A DNA stretch of 64,000 bases from Halorubrum cibi (GTDB lineage Archaea > Halobacteriota > Halobacteria > Halobacteriales > Haloferacaceae): assembly GCF_900182635.1 (NCBI RefSeq), contig NZ_FXTD01000007.1, forward strand, positions 62,001-126,000, in the 5' to 3' direction. The notes beneath the pieces are model-generated. The model saw only the letters and a program-made list of their open reading frames with translations. It did no database searches and was not told the origin of the DNA. This document shows positions 33,859-43,241 of this stretch, piece by piece; within the stretch, counting starts at the first letter, position 1; every line of letters starts with the position of its first letter. The translations under genes were made by a program, and so were the position numbers.

Positions 33859-36123
33859 TCAAATCGCACCAACTATGAGGCTGATGTCCATGCTTTTGCT
33901 GGGCGGATTCGGAAGCTTTCTCCGCAAGTTGCGGTACGTGAGAAGAAAATCGAAAGCATCACCAAGAGCACCGCTTTCAGCAAGTTGAGTCCGAACTTCA
34001 GACGGTCGATATCCGTCCTTCTTTCGCCTACTGACATCAATGTCAAACTGTTCGATCGCAGAAAGTCGTGATAGAATCGCCGGGAGGTGTTTCCCGTTCG
34101 GTGTGACGAAGTACCGATCAATGCGATCGGGAAACGCGGCGAGTTTCTCGACTGTTCCCTGGGCTCCATCTGTATCACCGGATTCCGTTTCGACTTCGGC
34201 AACGACGACTGGTTCGCCCTGAGAGAATCCCACGACGTCTAGACGTTTCTTCGATAGATGTGATACGTTGTCCCAACAGGTAGTCGGCTGTAGCCGCCAG
34301 ACATCACAGTATCGAACAACGCGGTCAACATCAGACCGAGAAGCAACAAAGAGCGCAACGAGGTCAATCCCGACTCTATGTAGCGTATTTTCTGAAGGCG
34401 ATCGTTCGCCCCAGCCGTCGTTGCTGACGTTCGGAATTCCGAGCTGCTTACGGACTTTCCACGGCACCGAGTAATATGTTTGAGGAGTATTCGGCTGAGA
34501 GAGCAAGCCGAGGCTTTTGAGCCGATCCACATCAACATCAAGTTTCGACCCGTCAGGTTGGTCTCGGAATGACGCCATGCTCTGCGTTAGTGAATACAAA
34601 CCGATCCGTCGCTCCATTGCTAACCCGATACGTGTGAGAAAGAGTGCCTCGGCAGCCGATATGTCCTCAATCTCGAATGAATCGGTGAGTGGTTGAACAT
34701 CTTTCACCTCCCTAAATTCGGAGCCCATTTCGCACGCAGCGGCTCGATGTGCGTCTTGGATGGCACTAGCATATTCTTCGGATTGGAACGGTCGATCCAA
34801 ATCGGAAAGGCCCACTCGAATTGCGTCTGACGAGGGAAGGCCAACGTCCATCTCTCTCAATATAACGAGTTCGTGTCTGTATCGCTCCCAAGGAAGTGTC
34901 TTTATTCGCGGATAAAATGGAGTAAATTTCGGGGCAGGTACTTCATACGCGTCTCCCGAGTTAGAAGCCGTGAAACCATCGTCAATCGCAGCGTCTAATG
35001 CGTTTTCGAGTGTTTGTTTATTTTCGATGTCGTTACCAGGTCGATCAGGCGAAGGAAAGAACTGACAGATCTCATCAAACAGGGTTGTGAGAGGTATTGA
35101 TTCGTTGAAATTGAGTGCTGAACTCGCACGAATGGTGTCGGCAACTGTGACGAGGCGCTTGTCTGGCCGAGGAAACGGATCCTTGGTATCCGGATCAACT
35201 AATGGATTGTCCGAATCCGAGCCGTAATGGGTGCCATAAGCTTGCGTTTTTCTGTATTTCAACTCGCGTCGAATCCATGATCGGACTTGGGGTGTGATAT
35301 CGACATATTGCTGAATGTCGTTTTTAGAAAAGATTGCATAAGCAAGGTTGGCTAGTCGGTACCACCCGTAATACGCATAATTAGCAAGACGCATTAAGAC
35401 CACATCGTCAGGAACGAAGAGATAGTCACGCTGTCTGGTGAGTGGTGGGAGGTCGTCAAAATTAGACTTTGGGAAGAATAGTGGATGATCAAGTGGTCCA
35501 ATGAAACTCCTCGCACTCACGTGGCTCAACGGGATTTTGTAACCATCATCACATTGAATCACGCGATCCTCGTACAGGGATTGTTGTGATCCCACAGATA
35601 TATGATTCGATTGGTATGTTCGGGCAGCGAGGACTGGGCTCGACGAGGCCTGTTCTGAATCCGGTACCAGCAGTATCGCTACGATCTCACGTTGTAATGG
35701 GCCCGGAATCAGATTTTGAAACGCATACAGTACATCATACACGTATTGTTCTCGAACGTGTTCCACCGTGAAAGACAGCCCAGGAGAATTCCGGAATGGT
35801 CGTGTCATCATCCTGCGTTCAGAACTATGCTCAGGATACTGCTCATACTCATGTGTCCCGCGGAGTGGATCCGCAAATTCGACACGAAGAGCGGTTATCG
35901 CGGCGAACGTGGCGATTTCGTGAAATGAGTCGATATTGGGGTGTGTCTTAATTCCATTCTTTGCTTTCAACGCCTCCACACCATACTCATCGAGGCGCTT
36001 TCCAAATCCCTCGCCAGTATCATCAAATAACGCGAAGAGTTGCCGCAGCTGCCTTCGCGTACAGTCTAACGGGAGGAGAGTTGCGCGTTGTACGTCGAGG
36101 TGCCGGTCTGGTATCTCAAGCAT
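33859..36123 (-). CDS. Large protein with C-terminal nuclease-like motif
   Basis: A 754-residue protein that I do not recognise. The N-terminal 580 residues show no known domain. The C-terminal part contains RLDVVGFSQGEPVVVAEVETESG, a D-(x)n-ExE pattern preceded by a strand, as seen in PD-(D/E)XK-type nuclease folds. It is followed by helix GTVEKLAAFPDRIDRYFVTPN, also typical of such folds. The gene overlaps the preceding one by 8 bases, so the two form an operon. The neighbouring protein has a similar motif. Possible roles are defence or DNA processing, but this is inference from motif and island setting. Confidence 0.65.
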   Translation of the reverse strand: MLEIPDRHLDVQRATLLPLDCTRRQLRQLFALFDDTGEGFGKRLDEYGVEALKAKNGIKTHPNIDSFHEIATFAAITALRVEFADPLRGTHEYEQYPEHSSERRMMTRPFRNSPGLSFTVEHVREQYVYDVLYAFQNLIPGPLQREIVAILLVPDSEQASSSPVLAARTYQSNHISVGSQQSLYEDRVIQCDDGYKIPLSHVSARSFIGPLDHPLFFPKSNFDDLPPLTRQRDYLFVPDDVVLMRLANYAYYGWYRLANLAYAIFSKNDIQQYVDITPQVRSWIRRELKYRKTQAYGTHYGSDSDNPLVDPDTKDPFPRPDKRLVTVADTIRASSALNFNESIPLTTLFDEICQFFPSPDRPGNDIENKQTLENALDAAIDDGFTASNSGDAYEVPAPKFTPFYPRIKTLPWERYRHELVILREMDVGLPSSDAIRVGLSDLDRPFQSEEYASAIQDAHRAAACEMGSEFREVKDVQPLTDSFEIEDISAAEALFLTRIGLAMERRIGLYSLTQSMASFRDQPDGSKLDVDVDRLKSLGLLSQPNTPQTYYSVPWKVRKQLGIPNVSNDGWGERSPSENTLHRVGIDLVALFVASRSDVDRVVRYCDVWRLQPTTCWDNVSHLSKKRLDVVGFSQGEPVVVAEVETESGDTDGAQGTVEKLAAFPDRIDRYFVTPNGKHLPAILSRLSAIEQFDIDVSRRKKDGYRPSEVRTQLAESGALGDAFDFLLTYRNLRRKLPNPPSKSMDISLIVGAI

Positions 36124-37432
36124 AGGTTGGGACTGAGACTAGGTCGTTTAGCGTATCGACTCCTTCATCGAGGAATCTCCGTCGAGGGAGAAGTGCCATC
36201 CCATCGAGGAGGGGAATCTGTCGAATGAGTTGTTCGTGTAATTTCTGTACGTTCGGAAGCGACCGGTATTTCTCTCTCGACTCTGGGAAGACCCCAGGGC
36301 AATCCGTCAGTTTGCTACACTTCAGGAAGTGGAGAAAGTCATAGATTGACTCTCGGTTCGGCAGAACGAGGATACCTGTGGCTGCGGTTTTCCCGATCTG
36401 AGCGGCCTGTAGATACGTCTCGAATGGCGACTCTTCCCACTCTGTGACGACTCCTAGGTATCGGAGTCGCTGACCATCGGTAGTGTATTCGAATCCTGCG
36501 ACATCAAATCCGAGTACGGGGAGACTCGACGAGGTCTCTTTAGAGGAATCGTAGTCCGAGCGCGAGTAGATGAGGTGTGGCGAGATCGCCCAGTCAACGT
36601 TCGGCAAGCGGAGTAATTGCGTCTTCATCCGACAGGCCACGAGGTTATGATCTCTATGGGCGTCTAGTATGGCCCTTCCATCGAATGGCTTGAAATCAGA
36701 GTACGGGTGAGATGCGTTCTCCGGATACGTATCGACCAATTCGACATCCCATATCTGCCTGAACTCTGCCGTCGTACTGTAGACTTTCGAGCGGTCGACA
36801 CGCCGCTTGACTATCCACTTCGAGTCTAGAGTGTCCGGTTGTACGTCGTAATGATTTGCACAGACCTCACGCAGGTCCTTTGTGAAACCGCGACGAAGTC
36901 CACCGTATCCCGGGATTAACCCGTACTGATCGAGAAACACTACGTGGGCAAACACCCTCGCTGGTGTGACCTCCTTTCTTTTTTGTTTGATTCGTTGTTC
37001 GCTGGCTTTGATCCCTGCGAGGGGACCGAGAACCAATTCGTCATGTTTCAGCAGTAGGTCTTGGCGGAACGCTTCCGCCAGCCACTCTTGAGGTCGAATG
37101 TTGTATGGTGTATTGGAAAAGTATTCGCCGAAGCCTGTCGAATCAGTCTGAATTAATGATCTGAGTGCCGGATACAGAGGCTCGAATGAGAGGCCATCGT
37201 TCCCCATAACGTGAGGTGTGATATGTGTCTCAGGAGATCGATGTCTCGGGAGCAGCCATTTTTGCGCAGTAAGCCGCCGCTCAAATGAGACCACTTCTGG
37301 GGAATGACAAGGAGTTTCGTTCTCACCGTACTTGCGGCCACAGACAGAGCAAGTTCGCTCTACAAAATCAGTTAGTTGCGGCTGCTCGTTCTGGTTTCCT
37401 CCGTTCTCTTCTCTTTCCGTATTGCTCCACAT
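36116..37432 (-). CDS. Partner protein with zinc motif and nuclease-like motif
   Basis: A 438-residue protein, first gene of a two-gene operon. An N-terminal CSVCG followed by a further Cys and His (NETPCHS) may form a small zinc finger. Further on, LGFDVAGFEYTTDGQRLRYLGVVTEWEES gives the same DV-GF-(x)n-E-x-E pattern as the downstream protein. I recognise no family. The shared motif and overlap of 8 bases suggest the two act together. It has low GC and lies in the accessory island. Confidence 0.65.
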   Translation of the reverse strand: MWSNTEREENGGNQNEQPQLTDFVERTCSVCGRKYGENETPCHSPEVVSFERRLTAQKWLLPRHRSPETHITPHVMGNDGLSFEPLYPALRSLIQTDSTGFGEYFSNTPYNIRPQEWLAEAFRQDLLLKHDELVLGPLAGIKASEQRIKQKRKEVTPARVFAHVVFLDQYGLIPGYGGLRRGFTKDLREVCANHYDVQPDTLDSKWIVKRRVDRSKVYSTTAEFRQIWDVELVDTYPENASHPYSDFKPFDGRAILDAHRDHNLVACRMKTQLLRLPNVDWAISPHLIYSRSDYDSSKETSSSLPVLGFDVAGFEYTTDGQRLRYLGVVTEWEESPFETYLQAAQIGKTAATGILVLPNRESIYDFLHFLKCSKLTDCPGVFPESREKYRSLPNVQKLHEQLIRQIPLLDGMALLPRRRFLDEGVDTLNDLVSVPTYA

Positions 37433-37605
37433 ACTGAATCTAAATTTGTGATCGAATTTAAAGGTCTGCCCCGAGATATTGCTACGCTTCTGTTACTGTG
37501 CCGTCTATCTAACCGCAAAATTATAAAAATAGATTGAGGGGTCTGTAGGCCCTTAGTGAATCATTGGAAATGGGGTCACGCTCCCCGAGCCAGCAGTCCT
37601 TGCTG

Positions 37606-37875
37606 TTACTCTCCCGGCTTTGTCCCAGTCCGCAGGTTCTCCCGATACTCTCCCCATGCTTGGTACATCTCTGTCCGTTCCGCTTCCGTGATCGTCTCGT
37701 GTTCGGCTTCGTCGTAGAACGGGAGTTCCTCCTTCTCGGGGACCGCCATCACCTGCTTGAGCGGGTAGATTTTCTTGTAGTAGTTCTCCAAGACCCAGTC
37801 TTCGCCGTGCTCGTCGACAGCTTCTTCGATGAACGGGGCAGCCTCCGGATACTCCGCGGCGAGTGTGTCAGTCAT
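37606..37875 (-). CDS. Small acidic protein of unknown function
   Basis: An 89-residue, strongly acidic helical protein (MTDTLAAEYPEAAPFIEEAVDEHG at the start). No membrane helix and no Cys. Its composition is that of a genuine haloarchaeal cytoplasmic protein. I do not recognise it. It lies 54 bases downstream of the gene at 37930-38286 and may be co-transcribed. Confidence 0.6.
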   Translation of the reverse strand: MTDTLAAEYPEAAPFIEEAVDEHGEDWVLENYYKKIYPLKQVMAVPEKEELPFYDEAEHETITEAERTEMYQAWGEYRENLRTGTKPGE

Positions 37876-37929
37876 GGTTGTTGTGTTGGGGGTGGATTGG
37901 GTCGCTCCGATACGCGGACAAATCGACGT

Positions 37930-38286
37930 TCAGGCGTCGGTGAACTCGGCCAGTGAGTGGTTCGAACTGCTACTGTTCCACTTCCCGATTTGGATGAGCT
38001 CGAACGTCTCAAGCGAGGCGTCGATCGTCTCGGCGAGCCGCGTCTGAATCGCAGAGGGCAGGCTCTCGATGGGAATCGCCGTGAGCGCGTGCTGGGTAAG
38101 GTGGTAACTCGATGCGAGGTTCGTCGGGGCGACAAGAATCACGCGTTCTCCATCGACATCGTCGAGCGCGAGTTGGGCATCCCGGTACTGGTGGACAGCC
38201 ACATTCAATTCATCCACGGGAAAGAGGTAGTCAGCAGCCCCAAATTCGATACTCGCCCCTGCTGACTCAAAATGCCCTTTGAGCAT
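37930..38286 (-). CDS. Uncharacterised alpha/beta protein
   Basis: A 118-residue protein using the ATG at 38286 (a TTG four codons upstream is the alternative). It starts with MLKGHFESAGASIEFGAADYLFPVDE, followed by DVDGERVILVAPTNLASSYH and a helical end. Alternating strands and helices suggest a small globular fold. Nothing identifies its role. It is divergent from the CBS-HEPN gene with 75 bases between. Confidence 0.6.
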   Translation of the reverse strand: MLKGHFESAGASIEFGAADYLFPVDELNVAVHQYRDAQLALDDVDGERVILVAPTNLASSYHLTQHALTAIPIESLPSAIQTRLAETIDASLETFELIQIGKWNSSSSNHSLAEFTDA

Positions 38287-38361
38287 AACTATGTACAAAT
38301 ATATGTTCTATGGACATTAACGTTGTGGTGAATGAGATGGTGATCTGTCCCACTACGGGCC

Positions 38362-39261
38362 ATGCTCCCCAGTTTGAATAGCCCGCCCGCTACAGCGGAC
38401 CATGTGTCCCGAGACCTCTACGACTGTACAGCGGCTGAACTCGCAACAGGCTCTGTCGAACACCTCTCATACGACACACCACCAAGTACTGCTGCTGAGT
38501 GGCTCGAAACAAACGGGTACGACGCCGCGCCGATCGAACGACAGGGCGACGCGGTCGGGTTCATCCACGAAGACGACGTCACTGCTGACGATGACGGCGA
38601 TACACTCGAGGAGCATCTCACCCCGCTCACAATTGACTACATGATGAGCGGAGACACCGCGTTTGAGGACGTCCTTGCTGCGCTTATTGAGGAACCGGTT
38701 TACTTCCTCGGCGGCCACAGTCGCATTACTGGCATCCTGACCCGTGCCGATCTCAACACGGCCCCAGTACGCATCTACCTGTTCGACCGCATCACCTACC
38801 TCGAAGAACACCTTCGTGAACTCATCCTCGAACACGCACCCAATTGGAAACAGACGCCAGTCTCCGTTGATGAACTCGACGACATCGAGGACCGATACAC
38901 AGACGCACAAGCTGCTAACGTTGAGTTGGAGGAGATCCACTACGCACAGTTCTCTACGCTAAACACCATCATCTCGAACGTCGAAGCCTGTTGGCAAGCC
39001 TGTGGGTTCTCAACGACAGCGCAAGCCGACTCTCGACTTCACGAGATCACAGACCTCCGGAACGACGTCGCTCACGCCAATCTCCTCGTTGAAAATACCG
39101 ATAGCGATGGATTCCTCAATAGCGGTCGTACGACCGAGAACCTGTCTACCACGCTTACAAATATCAACCAGGTTCTCACCAATCTCCAAGAAGCCGGATG
39201 CGCTCCGGGGACAGTAGAGGATCGGTTCGAACGCTCAGAGCAGGCGGATCAATTTCTCTGA
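38362..39261 (+). CDS. CBS-domain protein with C-terminal HEPN-like region
   Basis: A 299-residue protein. Residues 20-145 form a pair of CBS-like motifs (TAAEWLETNGYDAAPIERQGDAVGFIHEDDV and ALIEEPVYFLGGHSRITGILTRADLN). A helical C-terminal part follows, with HEITDLRNDVAHANLL. The R-x4-H motif (RNDVAH) is the signature of HEPN-fold ribonuclease or nucleic-acid-binding domains. CBS pairs bind adenosyl ligands, so a nucleotide-controlled RNase is possible. No antitoxin partner is adjacent. Confidence 0.75.
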   Translation: MLPSLNSPPATADHVSRDLYDCTAAELATGSVEHLSYDTPPSTAAEWLETNGYDAAPIERQGDAVGFIHEDDVTADDDGDTLEEHLTPLTIDYMMSGDTAFEDVLAALIEEPVYFLGGHSRITGILTRADLNTAPVRIYLFDRITYLEEHLRELILEHAPNWKQTPVSVDELDDIEDRYTDAQAANVELEEIHYAQFSTLNTIISNVEACWQACGFSTTAQADSRLHEITDLRNDVAHANLLVENTDSDGFLNSGRTTENLSTTLTNINQVLTNLQEAGCAPGTVEDRFERSEQADQFL

Positions 39262-39290
39262 AGAACGACTGTGTCGATCCGAATCTCTAA

Positions 39291-40232
39291 TTAAAGCAAA
39301 TGATCTGCCGGACCAGAGTCATCAGCATCAAACGGGCCGGTTGTTGCCACTGCGGCCGCGCCAGCCGTATTCCCGATCGTCACTAACTCTTCGATATCCG
39401 AGATGCCGTCGTCCCGTGCGGCGAGGACTGCACCAGCAAACGCGTCACCAGCTCCGGCTGTGGTAGCGACCGTGGTCGGTGGCGGAGTCGCGGTCACCTG
39501 CTCAGTAATCTCGCCGTCATCCACTGTCAATGCGGTCGTCGCTGCCGACCCATCTGTGATGAACACCATCGCGGAGTGATTCGACGGAAGCAGCTCGAGT
39601 ACTCCCGCTGGTGTGCGATCGATGCCTGCCACCGCGAGGTCATCCGTCCCGGCGAAGATCAGGTCACAGTATTGTAGCACGTCCCGGAGGGCCTGTCGAT
39701 AGGCGTCAGGAGTGGACCACTGGTTCGTACGTCCGTTCAGATCGAACGAGATGTGGGTCCCGCTTTCTGCGGCCGCCTCGGCGAGCTGTCGAACCGCAGT
39801 CTGGTTCACCTCAACCGGCAACGTGACGCCTTCCAAATGGACCCACTCGTATGGAGCCACAAGTGTCGCCGGATCGGTGGGGGGAGTGAAGCCGTAGCAA
39901 CTCCCGGCCACCCAAGCGTGCCACTGTTCGTCGTCTCCCGTTGGAACGTACAGCGTGAGCGGTGATGTCGCATCAACCCGCGTCACGTGTGTCGTGTCCA
40001 CTAAGCTATCCGTGAGATGCTGGGCAGCCAGCTCTCCCATAGCGTCGGTCCCGATGTTCGTCACGAGGCTGCTCTCACTGCCCAGGGAGGCCGCCCACCG
40101 TGCGACGTTCGTCGCTGTCCCGCCGATGTGCCACTCAAACTGGCTTTCGGTTGTGATCGATGTCCCGTCCACCGGATAGAGGTCGATCGTCGTATCGCCG
40201 ACAACCACTACACCCTGGTGATCATCGCTCAT
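39291..40232 (-). CDS. PfkB family carbohydrate kinase
   Basis: A 313-residue PfkB/ribokinase family protein. It has an N-terminal VVVGDTTIDLY, the sugar-binding GGTATNVARWAASLG, and the catalytic DTAGAGD-like motif (here TTAGAGDAFAGA, with the catalytic Asp). The length is normal. It could phosphorylate a sugar or nucleoside; the substrate cannot be read from the sequence. It is convergent with the CBS-HEPN gene. Confidence 0.85.
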   Translation of the reverse strand: MSDDHQGVVVVGDTTIDLYPVDGTSITTESQFEWHIGGTATNVARWAASLGSESSLVTNIGTDAMGELAAQHLTDSLVDTTHVTRVDATSPLTLYVPTGDDEQWHAWVAGSCYGFTPPTDPATLVAPYEWVHLEGVTLPVEVNQTAVRQLAEAAAESGTHISFDLNGRTNQWSTPDAYRQALRDVLQYCDLIFAGTDDLAVAGIDRTPAGVLELLPSNHSAMVFITDGSAATTALTVDDGEITEQVTATPPPTTVATTAGAGDAFAGAVLAARDDGISDIEELVTIGNTAGAAAVATTGPFDADDSGPADHLL

Positions 40233-40299
40233 CGTTCTCCTAGCAGTAGGGCTTTGACATCCTCCGCGAATCGATCACCGACGATCAGTATGTGGTTCG

Positions 40300-40731
40300 T
40301 CATGGGTCAGTAGAGGCCGCGTCAAGTGAGGACGTGAGATGCTGTCGTACCTGTAGGCCTGTACGGAATCGAGAGAAGATGTCGGACTGGTGGGTTGAGC
40401 ATGCGAGTACCGCCAGTCCACCGTTCCCAACTGGGATGACCGGTTGTTGTGGCTTGTGCGGTGCGTGACGACAACTCGGACAATTAACCCCGCCGGCCGG
40501 GCGGTGATTGAGAAGTTGGGCGCGACCCTCGGTCGCCAGCCCACAGAGAGAACAGAATTCTTTGAGGTGGTTGTCACATCCAAGGAGAGGAATCGTTAAT
40601 TGGTCGAGCAGGAGGAACGAGACACTTTCTCTTCCTGGTGATTGAAGGGCAGATTCGCAAGCAGCGCACTGAATGAATTGATTCCTGTGGAGGGAATCTG
40701 GCACTGATTGGAGAGAGTCTCCGTTGTCCAT
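40300..40731 (-). CDS. Zinc-binding protein of unknown function
   Basis: A 143-residue protein using the ATG at 40731. It has several Cys pairs: CAACESA, CDNHLKEFCSLCG and CPSCRH, then CSTHQSD. These suggest two or three zinc sites. No DNA-binding motif is visible. It may be a zinc-ribbon regulator. It lies 68 bases upstream of the PfkB kinase gene on the same strand, so the two could be linked. Confidence 0.6.
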   Translation of the reverse strand: MDNGDSLQSVPDSLHRNQFIQCAACESALQSPGRESVSFLLLDQLTIPLLGCDNHLKEFCSLCGLATEGRAQLLNHRPAGGVNCPSCRHAPHKPQQPVIPVGNGGLAVLACSTHQSDIFSRFRTGLQVRQHLTSSLDAASTDP

Positions 40732-40835
40732 ACTCAAGCTATACTTTCAATTGGGAGCCACGCCGGTAAGTTACGCGGAATTGAGTCCCCGTTCCTGTCG
40801 AAACCACCGATCGCTGACACCGGCACCGTTCGATC

Positions 40836-41306
40836 TCAGTTAACGTCGATGATTTCGACGTCGAACGTCAGCGTTTCGCCGGCGAGGCGTGGGTTGAAGT
40901 CCACCCGGACGACCTCCTCGTCGACGTGGATAACTTCGCCTTGGCTCCCGTTCTGGGCCTCGAGATACGAACCCTCTTCAGGCGTCTGGCCGCCGAGCAT
41001 CTCTCGGAGTTCTTCGGTTTCAAACTCCTGAATATTCTCGTCAGTGGGCTCACCGTACGCCTTCTCCGGCGGGATCGTCAGCGTTTCCGTCTCCCCAGCT
41101 TCGAGGCCGATCAGTCCCTCTTCCATCCCTTCGATGACCTGCTCGGCACCGATTTCGACCGTCAACGGCGTGTACTCTCGCTCGGGCTGGGCCTCGGCAA
41201 GGCCCGTCTCCTCGGCGACAGACTGCCGGGAGGTGTCGAACACTGTTTCGTCGTCGAGTCGGCCCGTGTACTCAAGCGTCACAGAATCGCCAGTAGCAAT
41301 CGTCAT
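40836..41306 (-). CDS. FKBP-type peptidyl-prolyl isomerase (SlyD-like)
   Basis: A 156-residue isomerase. The FKBP part begins with DSVTLEYTGRLDDETVFDTS, continues with IEGMEEGLIGLEAGETETLTIPPEKAYGE, and an inserted-flap region leads to VDFNPRLAGETLTFDVEI. This is the layout of archaeal short FKBPs and SlyD. It catalyses proline isomerisation during folding. The long insertion after DTS is acidic, as expected for a halophile. Confidence 0.9.
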   Translation of the reverse strand: MTIATGDSVTLEYTGRLDDETVFDTSRQSVAEETGLAEAQPEREYTPLTVEIGAEQVIEGMEEGLIGLEAGETETLTIPPEKAYGEPTDENIQEFETEELREMLGGQTPEEGSYLEAQNGSQGEVIHVDEEVVRVDFNPRLAGETLTFDVEIIDVN

Positions 41307-41496
41307 ACGAGGACAAGAAGTCCTAGACGGAAAGCCTACGTCCTTGAGTGATGACTGTCTGGCGCGTTCTAAATAAGGTCACCTTCCTACCGAACACGTC
41401 ACCAGCAATGTGGTGAAGTCGTACGACTCAAACTCTCAGAATCCCGACCTGATGCACAAGCTATACACGTCATAATAGTCTACTCAGTGGTATCGT

Positions 41497-41826
41497 ATGA
41501 CAGCACTTCGGAAGCATCTATCGAGTCTCACGGATCCCGACGCTGATGCGGCTGCGCAGACGCGTGATACCCTTCTTTCCGAGGTCGATATTCCGACGGG
41601 ATGGGACGTCGGTGAGACAGACGTCGAAATAGCACAAGACGGGACGCAAGACTGGTTCTTGGTGGCGTTCGAACATCAGTCGGATCCGGACACGAGAGCA
41701 TCCGTCTTTCTCCTCGAAGGGTCTCATATGCTCCAACTCTACATCGAATCCGCAGATACTGATGAGTGGACTGACCCCACACAGAATCCCGAAGAGATCA
41801 CAGCAATCCTCCGTCATCACGCATAG
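41497..41826 (+). CDS. Small acidic protein of unknown function
   Basis: A 109-residue acidic protein with no membrane helix. It has a strand-rich middle (DWFLVAFEHQ...ASVFLLEGSHMLQLYIES). I do not recognise a family. Its acidic residues and codon use fit a real gene. It is followed 80 bases later by the SOUL-family gene on the same strand. Confidence 0.6.
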   Translation: MTALRKHLSSLTDPDADAAAQTRDTLLSEVDIPTGWDVGETDVEIAQDGTQDWFLVAFEHQSDPDTRASVFLLEGSHMLQLYIESADTDEWTDPTQNPEEITAILRHHA

Positions 41827-41906
41827 AGCAGTATATTTGTCGGACAGCGAAAGAGCTCAACCTTGTTGGGCAGTTCGTTAATCACGATAGACGACAATAG
41901 TGCTGT

Positions 41907-42542
41907 ATGAGATCAATTACGAAAACGATACTCGTTGGTGGTGGTTTGGTACTTGCCGGCTGGGTTGGTTGGGGACTCTACTCGACTAAGAAGGCAGAGT
42001 CAGTCCCGTACGAGCAGCTACGAACCATTAACGGCGCTGAGATTCGGCGCTATCCGCAGACAGTTCTTGTTGAAACGGCAGCACCGACGCAGCGGGTCGC
42101 GTTTCAACGCCTCTTCGAGTACATCTCCGGAGCCAACCACGGGGATGAGTCGATCTCGATGACGGCCCCTGTCGAAACCCAATCTGGGGACTCAATTGCG
42201 ATGACGGCTCCTGTTCGATCAGAGGCAACCGAGACCGACGCTGAGACGATTCGGATGGCGTTCTATCTGCCATCCGAGTACACGCCTGAAACGGCACCGG
42301 AACCGACGGACACAGCTGTTACACTCGTCACTGAACCACAGAAGACGGTCGCTGTGGACCAGTTTTCGTGGTATGCGCCGGAGTGGCGGGTCGAACGGCG
42401 GACGGAGAAGCTGCTTGCTACGCTTGAGGATGAAGATATCGAGCCGGACGGCGATCCCTATCTTCTCCGGTATAATGACCCGTGGACACCACCGTTTATG
42501 CGACGAAATGAAGTTGCGGTAGAGGTCGTCGAGGGAGAGTGA
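41907..42542 (+). CDS. SOUL heme-binding family protein, membrane-anchored
   Basis: A 211-residue protein. One N-terminal membrane helix (about 6-25) is followed by a SOUL domain: YEQLRTINGAEIRRYP, ISMTAPVET, SIAMTAPV, and DPWTPPFMRRNEVAVEV at the end. SOUL proteins bind heme or tetrapyrroles. The MTAPV pair is characteristic. The cell-surface side is likely exposed to the outside or periplasm-like space, judged only by the N-terminal helix. Confidence 0.85.
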   Translation: MRSITKTILVGGGLVLAGWVGWGLYSTKKAESVPYEQLRTINGAEIRRYPQTVLVETAAPTQRVAFQRLFEYISGANHGDESISMTAPVETQSGDSIAMTAPVRSEATETDAETIRMAFYLPSEYTPETAPEPTDTAVTLVTEPQKTVAVDQFSWYAPEWRVERRTEKLLATLEDEDIEPDGDPYLLRYNDPWTPPFMRRNEVAVEVVEGE

Positions 42543-42615
42543 CGGTGGGTGACGTGAGAACGCTGCTCTGAACTGTACATTGAGGCGGGGGAGAAAGGGC
42601 GCGCACAGAGATGGA

Positions 42616-43062
42616 TTACTGTGCCGCCTCGTCAATGGCCCTGACGAGTTCCTCGGGACGTTGTGATCCAACGAGCACTACCCGCCCGGTTGTTCGTTCG
42701 ATCCGAATCCCTCGGTCACCACTAACGTTGTATGCGAGCTTCCCGGGAGTCCATCGGATCCCCCAGCCACCGAACTCCTGAAGAGGGCTGTACTGTGTGG
42801 ATTCGTATCGTTCAATCTCTGACCACGGAATTCGACGGACTGATCGGTGAAGAGGCCACATTTTGAGATAGATCCCGTCGGCTCTCACTTCGGTCTCAAG
42901 ACGAAGGCTGTAGAGAAGCATAGCGACTGCACCGACAACGACGAGCCCTCCCCACGAGATGGGCCCGAATGCGATCATGAGCAGAGAGACACCTCCGAGA
43001 AGTACCCAGATCCACGGCTGGCGAAACCGTTGTACTTCACGAAAATGTGGCTCTCCCTCCAT
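42616..43062 (-). CDS. Two-helix membrane protein with PH-like tail
   Basis: A 148-residue protein using the ATG at 43062. Two close membrane helices (near 17-50) are followed by a soluble beta-rich domain with RADGIYLKMWPLHRSVRRIPWSEIERYE, the pattern of bacterial PH-like (DUF6141-type) domains. The family name is from memory. Function unknown. It is convergent with the SOUL gene. Confidence 0.65.
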   Translation of the reverse strand: MEGEPHFREVQRFRQPWIWVLLGGVSLLMIAFGPISWGGLVVVGAVAMLLYSLRLETEVRADGIYLKMWPLHRSVRRIPWSEIERYESTQYSPLQEFGGWGIRWTPGKLAYNVSGDRGIRIERTTGRVVLVGSQRPEELVRAIDEAAQ

Positions 43063-43241
43063 GAGTGAGTTGGTCAAAATCGTCGCTACTCGCTATTAGA
43101 TTCTCCGGACACCGGATTAGGACCTGTGTGGTAACGGCAACACCAGAAACGAGAGAGACGGTCAATCGGGCACCGCGCCGACGTGAGGAGTCCATTCTGC
43201 TGGCACCGACTCTTAAGCTACGTCAGATTGAAGAGCGGCGT

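Noticed and set aside
38446-38460. GGCTCTGTCGAACACC resembling an element end
   Set aside because: It lies in the coding region of the CBS-HEPN gene in the correct frame, and the following bases do not align with either element family.
40252-40268. TTGACATCCTCCGCG, the reverse complement of the tnpB element's right end
   Set aside because: There is no hairpin beside it and no matching partner, so a chance match of about 15 bases is more likely.
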